DNA of 64,000 nt, taken from positions 248,001-312,000 of the forward strand of contig NZ_JAPRAQ010000002.1 in the NCBI RefSeq assembly GCF_029989365.1, in the 5' to 3' direction. This document shows, one piece after another, positions 53,288 through 62,963 of the stretch (position 1 is the stretch's first letter; each line of letters opens with the position of its first letter). This DNA comes from Bradyrhizobium sp. Arg816 (GTDB lineage: Bacteria > Pseudomonadota > Alphaproteobacteria > Rhizobiales > Xanthobacteraceae). A program made the translations under genes and the position numbers. The notes below the pieces were generated by a model. The model had not been told where the DNA came from. It was given only the letters and a program-made list of their open reading frames with translations, and made no database searches.

Positions 53288-53664
53288 TGAGCAGCCCGGC
53301 TGCGGCCGCCGCGACGGCGGCCATTCCGAGCATTCCGCGCGATGACGACGGCCCGGTGTTCCGCGCGCCCTGGGAAGCGCATGCGTTTGCGATGGCGCTG
53401 ACGCTGCACGAGCGCGGCGTGTTCACCTGGCCGGAATGGGCCGCAGCCTTGGCCTCCGAGATCAAGCGCGCGCAGGCCGCCGGTGACCCCGACACGGGCG
53501 AGACTTACTACATGCATTGGCTCGCCACGCTGGAGGGACTCGTCGCGCGCAAAGGCGTCGCATCGATGGAGACGCTGCACCGCTACCGCGACGCCTGGGA
53601 TCACGCCGCCGACCGCACGCCGCACGGCAAGCCGATCGAGCTGCGGGAAGAAGATTTTCGGTAG
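53287..53664 (+). CDS. Nitrile hydratase accessory (activator) protein
   Basis: A 125-residue protein: GPVFRAPWEAHAFAMALTLH, ERGVFTWPEWAAALASEIKR, DTGETYYMHWLATLEGLVAR and ASMETLHRYRDAWDHAAD. It looks like the N-terminal part of a beta subunit and belongs to the P14K/NhlE-type activators that insert cobalt into alpha by subunit exchange. Its ATG overlaps the beta stop (TGATG). The full alpha-beta-activator operon suggests a functional enzyme. No amidase gene follows. Confidence 0.9.
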   Translation: MSSPAAAAATAAIPSIPRDDDGPVFRAPWEAHAFAMALTLHERGVFTWPEWAAALASEIKRAQAAGDPDTGETYYMHWLATLEGLVARKGVASMETLHRYRDAWDHAADRTPHGKPIELREEDFR

Positions 53665-53700
53665 TTCGGTAGGAGGCACGCTCGTGCCAAGCCCTCCGCT

Positions 53701-53799
53701 GTCATTCCCCGCGAAAGCGGGGAATCCAGTACGCCGCGGCCTCTCGACTCAAGCACGGTCTCTGGGATACTGGATCACCCGCTTTCGCGGGTGATGACA
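53701..53799. repeat. Interspersed palindromic repeat
   Basis: TCATTCCCCGCGAAAGCGGG at the left and ACCCGCTTTCGCGGGTGATG at the right each form a small hairpin, and AATCCAGTA pairs with TACTGGAT in between. This is a common intergenic element of Bradyrhizobium. It fills the gap between convergent genes and may serve as a bidirectional terminator. Confidence 0.8.
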
Positions 53800-53813
53800 C
53801 CGAATATCTGGCC

Positions 53814-54527
53814 TCAGCGTCCCGCCGCAAACTCCCGCCATCCCTTCGCCCGCAAACTGCACGCCGGGCACTCGCCGCATCCGTATCCCCACTCATGCTG
53901 CGCGCCGCGTTCGCCGAGATAGCAGGTGTGCGAATGCTCGCGGATGAGATCGACCAGTCCTGCGCCGCCGAGGTCGTGGGCGAGCTGCCACGTCGCCGCC
54001 TTGTCGATCCACATCAGCGGCGTATGCAGCTCGAATTGCCTGGCCATGCCGAGCGAGAGCGCGGCCTGCATGGCGCGGATGGTGTCGTCGCGGCAATCGG
54101 GATAGCCGGAATAATCGGTCTCGCACATGCCGCCGACGATGTGGGTGATGCCGCGCCGGTAGGCCAGCGCCGCGGCGAAGGTCAGGAACACCAGATTGCG
54201 GCCGGGCACGAACGTGTTCGGCAGGCCGTCGGCGCCCATCGCGATGGCGACGTCGCGCGTCAGCGCTGTCTCGGACACGGCCGCCAACGTCGGGATCGAC
54301 AGCGTGTGGCTCTCGCCGAGCCTTGCGGCCCAGTCTGCGCGCAGGCCCTTGATGCCGTCGAACAGCCGGTCGCGGCAGGCAAGCTCGATGGCATGGCGCT
54401 GGCCATACTCGAAACCCAGCGTCTCCACGCGCGCAAAGCGGCTCAGCGCCCAGGCGAGGCAGGTGGTGGAGTCCTGCCCGCCGGAAAACAGCACCAGCGC
54501 GGTTTGTGATGAAAATGCGTCACTCAT
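53814..54527 (-). CDS. queC: 7-cyano-7-deazaguanine synthase
   Basis: A 237-residue enzyme in queuosine precursor synthesis. PP-loop [18 protein letters not shown] at the start, [20 protein letters not shown] in the middle and the zinc site [14 protein letters not shown] at the end, together with [20 protein letters not shown]. All conserved Cys are present. ATG at 54527; the longer frame is not supported. No other que genes are nearby. Confidence 0.96.
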   Translation of the reverse strand: MSDAFSSQTALVLFSGGQDSTTCLAWALSRFARVETLGFEYGQRHAIELACRDRLFDGIKGLRADWAARLGESHTLSIPTLAAVSETALTRDVAIAMGADGLPNTFVPGRNLVFLTFAAALAYRRGITHIVGGMCETDYSGYPDCRDDTIRAMQAALSLGMARQFELHTPLMWIDKAATWQLAHDLGGAGLVDLIREHSHTCYLGERGAQHEWGYGCGECPACSLRAKGWREFAAGR

Positions 54528-54653
54528 GGCCCGCGCTTTAGCACCTCGCCAATCTGCCGCCAATCGGTGGAAATCGGCCTGTTCCGCCGCGCCGCGCTGG
54601 GAACGGCGGGCTGGTTTTGGCATAAGGCTTTGGAGCCAGGAGACTGCCGCGCA

Positions 54654-55508
54654 ATGACCCCTTCCCGTGACATTTCCCGCCTGATCGAGATCATGGCGGC
54701 GCTGCGCACGCCGGTGACCGGCTGCCCCTGGGACCTCGAGCAGGATTTTGCGACGATCGCGCCCTACACGATCGAGGAAGCCTATGAGGTGGTCGAGGCG
54801 ATCAGCCGCGGCGATCTCGACGATCTCAGAGAGGAGCTCGGCGACCTCCTGCTCCAGGTCGTGTTCCACGCCCAGATGGCTTCAGAACAGAATGCCTTTG
54901 GCTTTGGCGACGTCGTCGAGGCCATCACCCGCAAGATGATCCGGCGTCACCCCCACGTCTTCGCCGACAAGGACGGCAACCTCGCCGCCTCCCACGTCAA
55001 GGAGGTCTGGGACCGCATCAAGGCCGAGGAGAAAGCCGAACGTGCGGCGCGCAGACCGCCGGAGGAAACGCCGACGCACAAGTCGTTGCTCTCGGGCGTC
55101 AAGGCCGGCCAGCCCGCGCTGACGCGCGCGATGGAGCTCCAGCGCAAGGCCTCCACCGTCGGCTTCGACTGGAACGACCCGCGCGCGGTGCTGGCGAAAA
55201 TCCGCGAAGAAGCCGACGAGATCGAGGCGGCGCTCGACCGCAACGACAGCGAGGGGCTGGCGGAAGAGACTGGCGACTTGATGTTCGCGCTCGTCAACCT
55301 CGCCCGCCACGTCGATGCCGATCCGGAGGCCGCGCTACGCGCGACGAATGCAAAGTTCGAGCGGCGCTTCGCCTTCATCGAGCGCGCGCTCGAGGCGCAG
55401 GGGCGGACGCTGGAGCAGGCGTCGCTGGCGGAGATGGACGCGCTGTGGAACGCGGCGAAGAGTGAGGCGAAACCGCTATCAGAGACTCGCTCGCAGGCCC
55501 GTCGCTAG
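54654..55508 (+). CDS. mazG: Nucleoside triphosphate pyrophosphohydrolase
   Basis: A 284-residue tandem MazG protein. First domain: [40 protein letters not shown] and [18 protein letters not shown], with the EEx2E...ExxD acidic metal set. Second domain: [39 protein letters not shown]. It removes non-canonical NTPs. The ATG at 54654 ([14 protein letters not shown]) is chosen over the longer frame since family members start here. Confidence 0.95.
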   Translation: MTPSRDISRLIEIMAALRTPVTGCPWDLEQDFATIAPYTIEEAYEVVEAISRGDLDDLREELGDLLLQVVFHAQMASEQNAFGFGDVVEAITRKMIRRHPHVFADKDGNLAASHVKEVWDRIKAEEKAERAARRPPEETPTHKSLLSGVKAGQPALTRAMELQRKASTVGFDWNDPRAVLAKIREEADEIEAALDRNDSEGLAEETGDLMFALVNLARHVDADPEAALRATNAKFERRFAFIERALEAQGRTLEQASLAEMDALWNAAKSEAKPLSETRSQARR

Positions 55509-55701
55509 CGTTGCGGCATTCTCCATAGGCGTACCCGCAAGGATCGACGCGGTCGCGAAGGAGATATAGGTCAGCATCTTTTCCCGAATGCAGCGAGGCG
55601 GTCATGGCGGATCGCAGTCAAGCCATGAAACCGTCACGACAAGCAGTCTAAAGTTGAGCAACGGAGCCCGCGCAGCCGAAACCCCACGTCAGGTGAGTGC
55701 G

Positions 55702-56724
55702 ATGCCGCTAAAGCACTATTCGGTCCTCAAGGGACGCCCGATCGCGATGCGTTTCGGCACCGGCCAGTCGCCACACTATCAAGTCCATGTCGTGGCCGAC
55801 AACGCGGATTTCCGCATCGCCGTGAATGTGCAGTCAGGCGACGGAAGCGAAGTCGAGTTCCTGGTGCGATCGCACTTCGTCCATCCGATCACCGACCATC
55901 TCGCGGTGCTGCCGGAGGGCCTGCACCCGCAGCCGCCGAAGCCGGCCAGCATCGCGCTGGACTTCATTCGCGGCAATCTGATGCAGCCGCAGGAGATGAT
56001 CCCTCTGCCGCTGTCCGTGCCCGGACCGGACAATGACCTCAACGAGAAGCTCGACCAGTTCGTCCAGCGCGCGCTCTCGAACGAAAGCGCGATGGTGTAC
56101 GCATTCGGTGAGACATGGGGGCCGGAAACCAAGGCGGACAATTATTTCGGCTTCCGGCCGGGTCGCGGCATCCACGACATCCATATGAATCAGGGAAATC
56201 CGATCGGAAGGTTCTCGGGCGACAACGGGCCGTGGCAAGACGGCGGGCTGGTGTTCGAATTCCCGGATCAGAAGCTATGGACGGCGGTCTTCCTCAAATT
56301 CCAGACGCAGGCCTGGCACACCGACGACAAGACCGGTGACCCCATCGATCTCGGCACGCCGACACAGCCGCCAGATCCGACCGCTCCTCCGACCGGGCAA
56401 ATGCCTGACGGACTCGTGCGCATCATTGCTGCACTCGTCAACGCCGTGAAGACGCCCGAGCGGGAAGTCGTCACGCTGCTTAATACGGCCGATCGCGACA
56501 TCGATCTCACCGGCTGGATGCTGGCCGACAAGCAGAAGAACAAGATGGCCCTGTCAGGGAAGATCGCAGCCGGGGGCACGCTCGCCGTCGTCGTGCAGAA
56601 GCCGATGGAATTGTCGAACCAGGGCGGCATCATTTCGTTGCTGGATGAGCGTGGGATCAAGGTCCACGGCGTCGCCTATACCAAGGCGCAGGCGAAAACT
56701 CCGGGCCTGACCATTCCATTCTAG
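55702..56724 (+). CDS. YukJ (DUF2278) protein with lamin-tail domain
   Basis: A 340-residue protein. Residues 1-210 are a YukJ/DUF2278 domain: LKHYSVLKGRPIAMRFGTGQ, HYQVHVVADNADFRIAVNVQ, DNYFGFRPGRGIHDIHMNQG, GPWQDGGLVFEFPD. After a Pro/Thr linker (TQPPDPTAPPTGQMPDG), residues 250-340 form a lamin-tail (LTD) Ig-like domain (EVVTLLNTADRDIDLTGWML, KMALSGKIAAGGTLAVVV). No signal peptide. The YukJ-LTD pairing is known in some bacteria, with no role shown. ATG at 55702 has AGGTGAG before it. Confidence 0.85.
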   Translation: MPLKHYSVLKGRPIAMRFGTGQSPHYQVHVVADNADFRIAVNVQSGDGSEVEFLVRSHFVHPITDHLAVLPEGLHPQPPKPASIALDFIRGNLMQPQEMIPLPLSVPGPDNDLNEKLDQFVQRALSNESAMVYAFGETWGPETKADNYFGFRPGRGIHDIHMNQGNPIGRFSGDNGPWQDGGLVFEFPDQKLWTAVFLKFQTQAWHTDDKTGDPIDLGTPTQPPDPTAPPTGQMPDGLVRIIAALVNAVKTPEREVVTLLNTADRDIDLTGWMLADKQKNKMALSGKIAAGGTLAVVVQKPMELSNQGGIISLLDERGIKVHGVAYTKAQAKTPGLTIPF

Positions 56725-56802
56725 CGTTACGCGTCTGAACCCAGAAACGCGGATATGGCCGATATCGCACGCAAGCCTGTCGGGCGCACCGCGCCCTTCG
56801 GA

Positions 56803-58182
56803 TCACGCCACGCGCGGCACGGCATCGAACCGGTTCACCACGATATCCCGCTTGGTCTCGTCCACCCGTACGGTCATGTCGAAGCGGCCGTCGTGCAGCT
56901 CCTTCACCAGCACCTCGGAATTCCTGTGCAGCCAGCTGATGCCGGCGCCGTCGGCGGCGTCGATGGAGAGATCGAGCGTGGTGCGCTTTGCGGCGAGCCG
57001 TTCCTCGATCGCGGCGAGCAGCGCGTCGACGCCCTCGCCTGACACGGCTGAGACCAGCATCGCCGGATGATCTTCCGGTCTGCGCGCTGCGATATTCAGA
57101 AGCTCTTCGCGTTGCTCGGTGTCGTAACGGTCGATCTTGTTCCAGACCTCGATGATGCGGCCGCTATCGTCAGGATTGATGCCGAGCTGGCGCAGCACGG
57201 CGTCGACGTCGCTCTGCTGGGCCTCGGCATCCTCGTGCGAGATGTCGCGCACATGCAGGATGACGTCGGCCTCCAGCACCTCTTCCAGCGTGGCACGGAA
57301 AGCGGCGACGAGCTGGGTCGGCAGGTTGGAGATGAAGCCGACGGTGTCGGACAGCATCGCCTTGCCGCCATGCGGCAAAGTGAGCGCGCGTAGCGTCGGA
57401 TCGAGTGTGGCGAACAGCATGTCGGCGGCCTGAACGTCGGCGCGGGTCAGGCGGTTGAACAGTGTCGACTTGCCGGCATTGGTGTAGCCGACCAGCGCAA
57501 CCACGCGATACGGCACGCGCTGGCGGCCGGCACGATGCAGCCGCCGCGTCGCCTGCACCTTCTTCAGCTCGCCCTCGAGTTTCGAGATGCGCTCCTGGAT
57601 CAGGCGGCGGTCGGCCTCGATCTGGGTCTCGCCGGGACCGCCCATGAAACCGAAACCGCCGCGCTGGCGTTCCAGATGGGTCCAGGAGCGAACGAGGCGC
57701 GAGCGCTGGTAGTTGAGATGCGCAAGCTCGACCTGGAGCGAGCCTTCCTTGGTCTTGGCGCGGCGGCCGAAGATTTCCAGGATGAGCCCGGTGCGGTCGA
57801 GCACCTTGGCGTGCAACTCCTTCTCGAGATTGCGCTGCTGGATCGGCGCCAGCGCGCAATCCATCACCACGAGCTCGACGTCGAGGCTCTTGGCCAGCGC
57901 GGCGATCTCCTCGACCTTGCCCTTGCCGATATAGGTCGCGGGGCGGATCTGGCTGATCGGCGCGATGATGGCATCGGCAATGACGAGGTCGATCGCGCGC
58001 GCGAGGCCGGCGGCCTCATCGAGCCGGGCCTCCGCGTCACGCTGAACATGGCTTTCCGATTGCGCATCGGCACCGCCCGCGCGCACACGCAAGTAGGGGC
58101 CGATGACAAGCACCCGCCCCGTCTGCTTCGCCCCTGCCGACCGCGGACGGTCGGCCTCCCCGTCGAAATTCCGGGGTTCCAA
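56803..58182 (-). CDS. hflX: GTPase HflX
   Basis: A 459-residue ribosome-associated GTPase. The N-terminal HflX domain has YIGKGKVEEIAALAKSLDVE, VVMDCALAPIQQRNLEKELH and RTGLILEIFGRRAKTKEGSL, QVELAHLNYQRSRL, GFGFMGGPGETQIEADRRLI. G domain: VALVGYTNAGKSTLFN (G1), DTVGFISNLPTQLVAAFRAT (G3) and EVWNKIDRYD (G4). The likely start is TTG at 58182, right behind a stop, with GAGAG before it. It lies 11 bp behind hfq in the same operon. Confidence 0.95.
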   Translation of the reverse strand: MEPRNFDGEADRPRSAGAKQTGRVLVIGPYLRVRAGGADAQSESHVQRDAEARLDEAAGLARAIDLVIADAIIAPISQIRPATYIGKGKVEEIAALAKSLDVELVVMDCALAPIQQRNLEKELHAKVLDRTGLILEIFGRRAKTKEGSLQVELAHLNYQRSRLVRSWTHLERQRGGFGFMGGPGETQIEADRRLIQERISKLEGELKKVQATRRLHRAGRQRVPYRVVALVGYTNAGKSTLFNRLTRADVQAADMLFATLDPTLRALTLPHGGKAMLSDTVGFISNLPTQLVAAFRATLEEVLEADVILHVRDISHEDAEAQQSDVDAVLRQLGINPDDSGRIIEVWNKIDRYDTEQREELLNIAARRPEDHPAMLVSAVSGEGVDALLAAIEERLAAKRTTLDLSIDAADGAGISWLHRNSEVLVKELHDGRFDMTVRVDETKRDIVVNRFDAVPRVA

Positions 58183-58193
58183 TCAGGTCACTC

Positions 58194-58442
58194 TCAAGCC
58201 GGCTGATCCTCGCCGCCTTCGAACAACTGGATCGGAGCGCCCGGCATGATGGTCGAGATCGCATGCTTGTAGACAAGCTGCGAGTGACCGTCGCGCCGAA
58301 GCAGCAAACAGAAATTGTCGAACCAGGTCACGATGCCCTGGAGCTTCACTCCGTTGACCAGAAAGATCGTCAGTGGCGTCTTGGTTTTGCGAACGTGATT
58401 GAGGAAGGTGTCCTGTAGGTTTTGTGCGCGGTCTGCCGCCAT
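58194..58442 (-). CDS. hfq: RNA chaperone Hfq
   Basis: An 82-residue protein with Sm1 motif ([40 protein letters not shown]) and Sm2 motif ([14 protein letters not shown] with the YKHAIS signature). It pairs small RNAs with mRNAs; in alphaproteobacteria it is also required for nifA and nitrogen control. It sits between ntrX and hflX with a 250-bp gap upstream that may hold its own promoter. Confidence 0.98.
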   Translation of the reverse strand: MAADRAQNLQDTFLNHVRKTKTPLTIFLVNGVKLQGIVTWFDNFCLLLRRDGHSQLVYKHAISTIMPGAPIQLFEGGEDQPA

Positions 58443-58690
58443 TGTTTTTTTCTCGCTTTGAGTTTCTTTTTATTGCGCCGGTTGCGGCCCTCTTTGTGAC
58501 ATTCGGGGCCTCTTCCGGTTGCTATTCCTCATGAGATCCCCCTCGGAGGAACAGCGGTTCAATTAGAGGACAGGACGGGTTATTAGGCAAGCCGCTTCAC
58601 GCGGCAGGCCACGCCCAATTGCCCCGAAAAACTACGGAAATCGATGATTTTCCTCGCGAATCCCTGAGGTGCGGCCGCGACGTCGCGGTG

Positions 58691-60061
58691 TCAGCCGACA
58701 CCGAGCGCCTTCAGCTTCCGGTGCAACGCCGAACGTTCCATGCCAACAAACTCAGCCGTGCGAGAAATATTTCCTGAAAAACGGCTGATCTGTGCAATCA
58801 AATAGTCGCGCTCGAACACTTCGCGCGCTTCGCGCAGCGGCAGCCCCATGATGTGCTCGCCATTGTTGCTGGTCGGCATCGCCGGCACCATCGAGCCGAC
58901 GTCCTGCGGCAGCATGTCGGCGGTGATGATCACCTCCGGTCCACCCGCGGCCAGAATCATGACTCTCTCAACGTTATTGCGGAGCTGGCGCACATTGCCG
59001 GGCCAGACATGCGATTGCAGCACCGCCATCGCGTCCTGCCCGATCTGCCGCTTGGGCAGGCCGCTACCGGCCGAGATCTGATCCATGAAATAGTCGATCA
59101 ATTCCGGAATGTCCTCGCGCCGCTCCGAGAGCGCGGGCACGCGGATCGGCACCACCGAGAGCCGATGATAGAGGTCTTCGCGGAAATGGCCGGCCGCGAT
59201 CTCCTCCTCGAGATTTCGCGCGGTGGAGGAGATGATGCGGACGTCGACCTGCACCTTGGCGGTGCCGCCGACGCGCTGGAATGACTGCTCGACCAGCACG
59301 CGCAAAATCTTGTTCTGGGTCTCGCGCGGCATGTCCGCGATCTCGTCGATGAACAGCGTGCCGCCATGGGCTTCCTCGAGCGCGCCGGGCTTGCGCGCCT
59401 GCTCGCCGTTGGATTGCTCGACACCGAACATCTCGTGCTCCATGCGCTCCGGCGTGATCGCGGCGGCGTTGATCACGACGAACGGACCGTCGGCACGGCC
59501 CGAGGCCGTATGCAGCGTGCGCGCGGTCAGCTCCTTGCCGGCGCCGGCCGGGCCGACGATCAGGATGCGGCTGTTGGCCTTGGCCGCGCGGTCGATGGTC
59601 TGGCGCAGCTGGTTCATGCTCGGCGAGCGGCCGACGAGCGAGCTTGCGCTCGGCGCGAGCTGCTTCAGCTCCTTGACCTCGCGCTTGAGCCGCGAGTTCT
59701 CGAGCGCTCTGTTCGCGACCAGGATCAGCCGGTCGGCCTTGAACGGCTTCTCGATGAAGTCGTAGGCGCCGCGCTTGATCGCGGCGACCGCGGTCTCGAT
59801 GTTGCCGTGGCCGGAGATCATCACGACCGGCAGATCGGCATTGTCCTTCTTGACCTGCTCCAGCAGCTGCAAGCCGTCGAGCTTGGAGCCCTGGAGCCAG
59901 ATGTCGAGAAACACCAGATGCGGCCTGCGATTGGCGATCTCGGCGAGCGCCGTATCGCTGTCGCGGGCGGTCCGGGTCACGAAGCCCTCGTCTTCGAGAA
60001 TGCCCGCAACGAGATCGCGAATATCGGCCTCATCATCGACAATCAGAATTTCACTTGCCAT
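58691..60061 (-). CDS. ntrX: Nitrogen assimilation response regulator NtrX
   Basis: A 456-residue regulator. Receiver domain with phospho-Asp in LVFLDIWLQGSKLDGLQLLE (about residue 53) and conserved Lys in DFIEKPFKADRL. AAA+ domain: Walker A VGPAGAGKELTAR and Walker B GGTLFIDEIADMPRETQNKI. The sigma-54 contact loop GAFTGA is missing; the position reads EQSNGEQARKPGALEEAHGG, as is usual for NtrX. Fis-type HTH at the end (NISRTAEFVGMERSALHRKL). Partner of NtrY, 17 bp downstream of it. Confidence 0.97.
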   Translation of the reverse strand: MASEILIVDDEADIRDLVAGILEDEGFVTRTARDSDTALAEIANRRPHLVFLDIWLQGSKLDGLQLLEQVKKDNADLPVVMISGHGNIETAVAAIKRGAYDFIEKPFKADRLILVANRALENSRLKREVKELKQLAPSASSLVGRSPSMNQLRQTIDRAAKANSRILIVGPAGAGKELTARTLHTASGRADGPFVVINAAAITPERMEHEMFGVEQSNGEQARKPGALEEAHGGTLFIDEIADMPRETQNKILRVLVEQSFQRVGGTAKVQVDVRIISSTARNLEEEIAAGHFREDLYHRLSVVPIRVPALSERREDIPELIDYFMDQISAGSGLPKRQIGQDAMAVLQSHVWPGNVRQLRNNVERVMILAAGGPEVIITADMLPQDVGSMVPAMPTSNNGEHIMGLPLREAREVFERDYLIAQISRFSGNISRTAEFVGMERSALHRKLKALGVG

Positions 60062-60078
60062 GGTTCGCGCCTGTCTTG

Positions 60079-62466
60079 TCAGATGCCTGTTGAGGCTTCG
60101 ATCTTCGTTGAATCATTGGTCTTTTCAGCCGGCTCTTTGGTTTCGGCGGCCGGCTGCTTTGTTTCGGGCGGCGTTGCGATGCCCGTGACCGCGTTTGCGG
60201 CCGACGATGCCTGCATGGTCCCCTCGCTCTTCGCGGGGGCACCGGAGATCGCAAAACGCATCCGCATCCACGCGCCGCGCTGGCCCTCGCGGAAATCGGA
60301 AGCGTCCTTCAGCTCGATACGCCCGCCATGGTCTTCGAGCACGCGGCCGACGATCGCCAGGCCAAGGCCGGTGCCCTTGGCCCGTGTCGTCACATAAGGC
60401 TCGAGGAGCCGCGAGCGCGCGACCTTGGGCAGGCCGATGCCGTTGTCGATGACGTCGACCAGGACGTCCTCGCCCTCGCGCGAGACCACGACGTCGATGC
60501 GGCCCTTGCCGTAATCCTTGCCGAGCTCCTCCGGCGGGACCTGCTCGATCGCCTCGGTCGCGTTCTTGACGATGTTGGTGACCGCCTGCGAGATCAGCCG
60601 CCGGTCGAACTGGGCGCGCAGCGGATCTTCCTTGAATTCGGCCTCGATATCGATCTCGGGATGGGCGACCTTCATCAGGAACACCGCCTGCCGAACGGTG
60701 TCGGCGACGTCCTCGCCCTCCATCACCGGCTTGGGCATCCGCGCGAAACGCGAGAACTCGTCGACCATGCGGCGGATATCGTCGACCTGGCGCACGATGG
60801 TGTCGGTGCACTGCTCGAAGATCTGCTTGTCCTTGGTCTCGGTGATGTCCTTGCCGAACTTGCGGCGGATGCGCTCGGCCGAGAGCTGGATCGGCGTCAG
60901 CGGATTCTTGATTTCATGCGCGATGCGGCGCGCGACGTCGCCCCAGGCCGAGGTGCGCTGCGCCGAGACCAGCTCGGTGATGTCGTCGAGCGTGATGATG
61001 TAGCTGTCGTGCGGCTGGCTGGTCTTCTCGGCGCTGACGCGGACCGACAGGTTGCGCTCGGTGCCGTCGCGCGTGATCGTGATCTGGCCCTGCACCAGGC
61101 GCTGGGTCCCTTCCCGCGCCGTCTTCATCATCTCCTCGAGCTCGGGCAGCACGTCGGAGAGCGGATGGCCGAGCGTCTCGGCTTCGGAGTGCCCGATCAG
61201 CTTCTCGGCGGAGCGGTTGAGGATGCCGACGCTGCCCGAATTGTCGACGCCGATGATGCCGGCGCTTGCGGACGAGAGCACGGCCTCGATGAAGCGGCGG
61301 CGGCTGTCGATGAGATCGCTGGCGTTGACGAGCTCGTCGCGCTGGCTGCGCAATTCCTGCGTCATCTTGTTGAAGGTCTCACCCAGCTGGGCGAGGTCGC
61401 CTTCCGACTGATGCACGGGCACCTTCACATGGAGGTCGCCGGTCGAGACCGTGTGGGCGGCGTTCATCAGCCGCCGGATCGGGGCCACCAGCGAGTTGGC
61501 GAAGTTGAGGCCGATCAGCACCGAGGCCATCAGGATGGTCAGCGCGATCACTGCGAACATCAGCGCGAAGGCGACCTGGATCCCGAGCCGGCGCGACTCG
61601 ATCTGGGCGTATTCGGCGACGCTGACCTCGGTCTGCTTGAGCTGTTGAACAACATTCGGATCAAGAGGCCGCGCGACATAGAGGAAGGTGTCGCTGAAGG
61701 CGCGCAGGCGGATCACCGCGGCGACGAAGCTCGCATCCGGCAGCACCGCGATCTCGGGCTCGGATTCGTTGACGTTGCTGAGGAAGTCCGGCGCCGGGGG
61801 CGAATAGGCGAGCCGCATGCCGGTGTCGGCCGACTCCAGGATATTGGTGTTCTTGTCGATGATCATCGCGCCCGGCAGGTTGCGGGAGCCGGCGCTGGCG
61901 GTCAGCAGCTCGCGGAACGAGCGGCGGTCCTGGTCGTAGAGCGGCCGGGCGTGGGCGATGTCGTTGGCCATGCCGAGAATGTCGCCGCGGATCAGCTGCG
62001 CGTGGTCCTGCATGTAGGCCCGCGCGATCGTCAGCGAATTCTGGATCACCTCCTTGGTCGGGCCGGAGAACAGCCGGTCGAGGCCGCGCTCGATGGTGAC
62101 GTTGGCGACGACGGCGACCAGCACCGCCGGCAGCACCGCCACGATCGAGAACAGGCTGACGATCTGGACATGGAGGCGCGCCGCCGCCCGGCCCCGCCGA
62201 CGTGCCAGGATCAGCTGCCAGAGCTCGCGGACGATGATGCCGACCAGCAGCAGGATCGTGGCCGCATTGATCAGATAGAACGAGCGGACCACCTCCGGCG
62301 TCGGCTCGATCCTCGTGAGACCGGTCAGGACCAGGAAGGTCAGGAGGGCCGAGAGCAGCGCCATCGCCACGGCAAGGGGCGCCAGCCAGCGCCGCACCGA
62401 CCAACGCCGGGGCTCTTCCGCTGGGGCCGTGTCGAAGTGTGCGGCCGAGGTATCTGCGCTGATCAT
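60079..62466 (-). CDS. ntrY: Nitrogen sensor histidine kinase NtrY
   Basis: A 795-residue membrane kinase. Membrane segments about residues 33-53, 66-88, 100-125 and 305-330, with a sensor region between the last two. HAMP linker (SLVAPIRRLMNAAHTVSTGD), PAS domain (SSASAGIIGVDNSGSVGILN), HisKA with phospho-His in RRIAHEIKNPLTPIQLSAER, and ATPase motifs DNGIGLP and KGTGLGLAIVGRVLEDHGGR. The last 50 residues are a Thr/Lys/Glu-rich tail. ATG at 62466 (MISADTSAAHF) is preferred; the longer frame adds 46 residues without ribosome site. Confidence 0.96.
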   Translation of the reverse strand: MISADTSAAHFDTAPAEEPRRWSVRRWLAPLAVAMALLSALLTFLVLTGLTRIEPTPEVVRSFYLINAATILLLVGIIVRELWQLILARRRGRAAARLHVQIVSLFSIVAVLPAVLVAVVANVTIERGLDRLFSGPTKEVIQNSLTIARAYMQDHAQLIRGDILGMANDIAHARPLYDQDRRSFRELLTASAGSRNLPGAMIIDKNTNILESADTGMRLAYSPPAPDFLSNVNESEPEIAVLPDASFVAAVIRLRAFSDTFLYVARPLDPNVVQQLKQTEVSVAEYAQIESRRLGIQVAFALMFAVIALTILMASVLIGLNFANSLVAPIRRLMNAAHTVSTGDLHVKVPVHQSEGDLAQLGETFNKMTQELRSQRDELVNASDLIDSRRRFIEAVLSSASAGIIGVDNSGSVGILNRSAEKLIGHSEAETLGHPLSDVLPELEEMMKTAREGTQRLVQGQITITRDGTERNLSVRVSAEKTSQPHDSYIITLDDITELVSAQRTSAWGDVARRIAHEIKNPLTPIQLSAERIRRKFGKDITETKDKQIFEQCTDTIVRQVDDIRRMVDEFSRFARMPKPVMEGEDVADTVRQAVFLMKVAHPEIDIEAEFKEDPLRAQFDRRLISQAVTNIVKNATEAIEQVPPEELGKDYGKGRIDVVVSREGEDVLVDVIDNGIGLPKVARSRLLEPYVTTRAKGTGLGLAIVGRVLEDHGGRIELKDASDFREGQRGAWMRMRFAISGAPAKSEGTMQASSAANAVTGIATPPETKQPAAETKEPAEKTNDSTKIEASTGI

Positions 62467-62649
62467 TCCGGCAATGGTGCTGAAAACGGGGTCCGCGGCG
62501 GGCGGATACTGATGTATTCGTACCACATTGTTGCCGAATTGCGACAATTCCGCGGCGCCCTGGCCGCGACGGACCGGCGCATCCACAGGCCGCTGTTCTG
62601 GCAAACCTCCCTTGCGGGAACGGCTTCCCGCCCCTGCGGCTTGACCGCC

Positions 62650-62796
62650 ATGGACAGGTTCTTTCTCGCGATGATGGTATCGGCCGTGCTGCTGCTGATC
62701 GTAGCCGCCGACCTCTTGGTCAACGGTCTCGGGGTGCAGCAGCCGCTGGCGAATGTCGCCAGCGCCCAGCCGGTCTCGGGGCGGCTGATCAGATGA
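62650..62796 (+). CDS. Possible small membrane protein (48 aa)
   Basis: MDRFFLAMMVSAVLLLIVAA, then DLLVNGLGVQQPLANVASAQ and PVSGRLIR: a single hydrophobic helix with a Pro/Gln-containing tail outside. It lies opposite to the upstream region of ntrY and between ntrY and ntrC. Codon use is good but it has no strong ribosome site, and the frame is part of a long antisense frame to ntrY, which weakens the case. Confidence 0.4.
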   Translation: MDRFFLAMMVSAVLLLIVAADLLVNGLGVQQPLANVASAQPVSGRLIR

Positions 62797-62963
62797 GCAC
62801 GACGCAGCGCCCTGCGGTCGAATAACAATTCATACGTTCCAACGGAACGTTTCGGCCTGATTCGGACTTTTGCTCACCGCGCCAGCCACAACGGCCAGCG
62901 CGATCCGGACAGGCTCAGCTCCGCTTTGGTAGGGGGAGCTGAGCCACCGTCCGTTCGGGAAGA

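Noticed and set aside
60328..62796. An 822-codon plus-strand frame antisense to ntrY
   Set aside because: The minus strand encodes a textbook histidine kinase; the antisense frame is rich in Asp/Arg/Gly/Leu repeats typical of mirrored high-GC codons and has no motif. Only its last 49 codons (62650-62796) are kept, as a weak small gene.
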